NCBI GenBank assembly: GCA_035646395.1
Contig: DASRPK010000244.1
Span: forward strand, 1 to 6,892
Length of the DNA: 6,892 nucleotides
Direction: 5' to 3'
Source of the DNA: JABWBJ01 sp035646395
Lineage (GTDB): Bacteria > Gemmatimonadota > Gemmatimonadetes > Gemmatimonadales > Gemmatimonadaceae
Notes under the pieces: generated by a model
Databases searched by the model: none
Told to the model about the DNA's origin: nothing
What the model saw: the letters and a program-made list of their open reading frames with translations, nothing else
Position numbers and translations under genes: made by a program
Shown: piece by piece, positions 5,326 to 6,892 of the stretch
Numbering within the stretch: position 1 is the stretch's first letter
Layout of the letters: every line of letters starts with the position of its first letter

Positions 5326-6444
5326 ATGGCCACGATCTCAGGGGAATACGTGATCCCACCCGGGACCCGGGGGGGACGCGATCGTCCCCAGGCTCCGATC
5401 GTGGTGCAGGCGTACGCGCAGACGGACGTGGGCCGCACGCGAGAGCATAACGAGGACTCGTACATCGTCGTGAACCTGAGCGAGGGTGAGCCGCTCCGGT
5501 TTGACCGACTGGTAGAACAACCGGCCGACCCCACGGCGACGTTGTTCATGGTCGCCGACGGCATGGGTGGCGCCGCGGCCGGTGAAGTCGCCTCGGCCAC
5601 CGCGGTCGACGTGGTGCTCCGGCACCTGCGCGAGAAGTTCTCCGGCAACCGTGTGGTGACGCCAGACGAGCTGGCGGCTGAACTCACCCAGGCCGCGGAG
5701 AAGGCCAACTGGTCGATCTTCCAGCAAGCGGTCAACAAGCCCGAGCTGCGCGGCATGGGAACGACGGCGACGATCGCCGCGCTGCTCAAGGACACGCTGT
5801 ACCTGGCGCAGGTGGGGGACAGCCGCGCGTACCTGATCCGCGACGGCGTGGCGACGCAGATCACGAAGGACCAGTCGCTGATGCAGAAGCTGATCGAGGC
5901 CGGCGAGTTGACGGAGGAAGAGGCGCTGCTGAGTGAGCGCCGGAACATCATCCTTCAGGCGTTAGGCCCGGAAGCCACGGTGAAGGTGGACGTGACGGTC
6001 CAGCCACTGCGGCGGAACGATGTCCTCCTGCTGTGCAGCGATGGCCTGTCGGGGCTCGTGCGGCCGGACGACATGGCGCGCATCGTCGGCGAGGAGCTGG
6101 ACCTGTCGGTGGCCTGCGACCGGTTGATCGCGACGGCGAACGACCAGGGAGGCCCGGACAACATCACGGTGGTCGCGGCGCGGTTCGAGGGGAACGGCCT
6201 GAGCGCCACGAGAGCCCACGACATGGTGGGGTATCGCGAATACAGCGATTCGGCGCCGACGCAGGAGATTCCGGCGGCGTCACCAGAACCGGAAGACCCC
6301 GCCAATGTGGTCACGCAGGCCTGGCCGGTCACGACCACGGTGGACGAGGATCGCCGCCGCCGCGGTCGGTTGTACTCGCGCCTGATCCTGTTGGTCGGCG
6401 TGCTGATTCTTGCGTTCGCGGCCTGGCGATTTTTGGCTGCCTAA
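5326..6444 (+). CDS. PP2C-family Ser/Thr protein phosphatase with C-terminal membrane anchor
   Basis: This 372-residue metal-dependent phosphatase would remove phosphate from Ser/Thr. The catalytic domain is about 28-288 with all usual motifs: TDVGRTREHNEDS (33-45, metal-binding D44), VADGMGG (76-82, metal-binding D78), GMGTTAT (143-149), VGDSRAYL (163-170), KDQSL (181-185), CSDGL (237-241, D239) and GGPDNITVV (275-283, D278). About 25 residues lie between motifs 1 and 2, longer than in compact bacterial PP2C enzymes such as PstP. A Ser/Pro/acidic linker (289-342) leads to an Arg-rich stretch (343-348) and one membrane helix (about 351-371). This predicts a cytoplasmic catalytic domain anchored at its C-terminus. 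The ATG at 5326 has no clear Shine-Dalgarno; a GTG at 5350 preceded by AGGGGA (5340-5345) is an alternative that would remove eight residues and leave all motifs intact. It follows the FHA gene and probably reverses phosphorylation by the kinase at the left of the window. Confidence 0.95.
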   Translation: MATISGEYVIPPGTRGGRDRPQAPIVVQAYAQTDVGRTREHNEDSYIVVNLSEGEPLRFDRLVEQPADPTATLFMVADGMGGAAAGEVASATAVDVVLRHLREKFSGNRVVTPDELAAELTQAAEKANWSIFQQAVNKPELRGMGTTATIAALLKDTLYLAQVGDSRAYLIRDGVATQITKDQSLMQKLIEAGELTEEEALLSERRNIILQALGPEATVKVDVTVQPLRRNDVLLLCSDGLSGLVRPDDMARIVGEELDLSVACDRLIATANDQGGPDNITVVAARFEGNGLSATRAHDMVGYREYSDSAPTQEIPAASPEPEDPANVVTQAWPVTTTVDEDRRRRGRLYSRLILLVGVLILAFAAWRFLAA

Positions 6445-6751
6445 CGCTTCGGACTGAATTCCGCGCCACATAACAGCATTGGGTCTTCCGGGAATTGAAT
6501 GGGTGGAAGGACCAGATTCTCGCCGTTAACAGCCTTTGAACGCAGAGGCGCGCAGAGGAAACGCGGAGGTGCGCCGAGGAAGGCAACCGATGACAACGAC
6601 CAGCGCACCAGAAACCCAGGAACAACGGCGTCGAATTCGAACGGCCTGACGTCCGGAAAAACCTTCGCGTTCCTCCGCGCTGCCTCCGCGCTCTCCGCGA
6701 TCAGGATGTTTTGACGTTTGTAAACGATGACTGAACCGCCCACTCGACAGC
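6445..6751. other. Convergent intergenic region with no gene
   Basis: This 307-base gap lies between the 3' ends of the phosphatase (plus) and anmK (minus). Reading frames exist on both strands, but their peptides simply translate the GC-rich repeat and show no domain, so I call none. The region holds the inverted array at 6541-6699 (listed separately) and a perfect 10-bp palindrome TCGAATTCGA at 6631-6640 within it. No classical hairpin plus T-run terminator was found. Transcripts from both sides run into this region. Confidence 0.6.
6541..6699. repeat. Inverted array of about 10-bp GC-rich units (4 + 4) flanking an 82-bp centre
   Basis: The left arm has four units of type CGCRGAGG starting at 6541, 6551, 6562 and 6572 (CGCAGAGG, CGCAGAGG, CGCGGAGG, CGCCGAGG). 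The right arm has four units of the reverse-complement type CCTCYGCG starting at 6662, 6672, 6683 and 6692 (CCTTCGCG, CCTCCGCG, CCTCCGCG, TCTCCGCG). Paired in register, 27 of 32 unit positions match, and unit spacing is 9-11 bases in both arms. The arms are separated by 6580-6661. The arrangement could fold into a long imperfect hairpin. It resembles GC-rich repeats that I recall in intergenic DNA of several environmental phyla, but I cannot verify that here. Confidence 0.75.
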
Positions 6752-6892
6752 CTATTCGACGCGCGCGGGAGTGAGCTTTCCCAGGATTCGAGGGCCTCTT
6801 GCGCCCGTGACGGTGACCACATTGCCCGCACGGCGTTGCAGAAACAGGTGGCCTAACAGCGCAAACGCGACGGCTTCCTTCGCTTCCCCATC
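6752..6892 (-). CDS. anmK: Anhydro-N-acetylmuramic acid kinase, C-terminal end only (cut by the right edge)
   Basis: Only the last 46 residues are present, ending in a TAG stop at 6754-6752. They contain the signature end of the AnmK family: DGEAKEAVAFALLGHLFLQ, then the RRAGNVVTVTGA segment and ILGKLTP, matching the family pattern of (E)A-x-AFA-LA followed by GN-x-x-x-VTGA and a final LG-x-x-x-P. The enzyme phosphorylates and opens 1,6-anhydro-N-acetylmuramate to MurNAc-6-phosphate in cell-wall recycling, in the cytoplasm. The kinase fold and active site lie outside the window. It converges on the phosphatase gene across a 307-base gap. Its location near a peptidoglycan amidase is suggestive but the two are not in one operon. 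The identification rests on a short segment, yet the motifs are distinctive. Confidence 0.85.
   Translation of the reverse strand, partial: DGEAKEAVAFALLGHLFLQRRAGNVVTVTGARGPRILGKLTPARVE

Noticed and set aside
5067..5951. 294-residue open frame on the minus strand
   Set aside because: It lies antisense to the FHA and phosphatase genes, is very rich in Ser and Arg, and shows no domain; it is a typical shadow frame in GC-rich DNA.
6541..6699. CRISPR array
   Set aside because: Units are about 8 bases with 2-3 base spacing and in two opposite orientations; there are no spacers of 25-40 bases and no cas genes.
6441..6831. Open frames on both strands in the convergent gap (6441-6743 and 6526-6831 minus, 6499-6714 plus)
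   Set aside because: Their peptides are mostly translations of the 10-bp repeat array, and one of them runs antisense-frame through the anmK end. No domain or ribosome binding site supports them.

Overview
The window is high-GC bacterial DNA carrying six genes: four complete and two cut by the window edges. A diderm soil-type bacterium fits best, most likely Gemmatimonadota, with Acidobacteriota or a related phylum also possible. This rests on the GC-rich codon use, a Ser/Thr kinase with a Cys-rich motif before the catalytic domain, a lipoprotein-like amidase and the dispersed GC-rich intergenic repeats. It is an inference, because there is no rRNA or other phylogenetic marker here.

Layout. 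The minus strand, from about 4000 down to 1, carries three co-oriented genes read in the order: periplasmic N-acetylmuramoyl-L-alanine amidase (4000-2108), gamma-class carbonic anhydrase-like hexapeptide protein (2034-1537), and a membrane Ser/Thr protein kinase (1440 to beyond the left edge). The kinase has its sensor part at the N-terminus: six membrane segments, coiled coil, degenerate GAF-like domain, Cys motif, then the kinase domain, which is cut just after the alpha-C helix. A divergent intergenic region (4001-4176) separates these from two plus-strand genes: a triple zinc-ribbon/double FHA protein (4177-5271) and a tail-anchored PP2C phosphatase (5326-6444). A 307-base convergent gap (6445-6751) holds an inverted array of 10-bp GC-rich units. 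The window closes with the 3' end of anmK on the minus strand (6752 to beyond the right edge).

How it fits together. The kinase (writer), FHA protein (phosphothreonine reader) and PP2C phosphatase (eraser) form a complete threonine-phosphorylation set within 6.5 kb. It surrounds a cell-wall amidase and lies beside a muropeptide-recycling gene. A link between phospho-signalling and peptidoglycan turnover is a reasonable hypothesis, but the sequence does not prove it.

I see no phage, transposase, CRISPR, tRNA or rRNA. The unexplained structure is in the intergenic DNA: two copies of a 7-bp tandem repeat (GTGGGAC/G) placed before gene starts, the inverted 4+4 array at 6541-6699, and an apparent excess of the hexamer GTTAGG, which accounts for most of the rare TTA leucine codons. 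I do not see a clear novel defence or mobile system.
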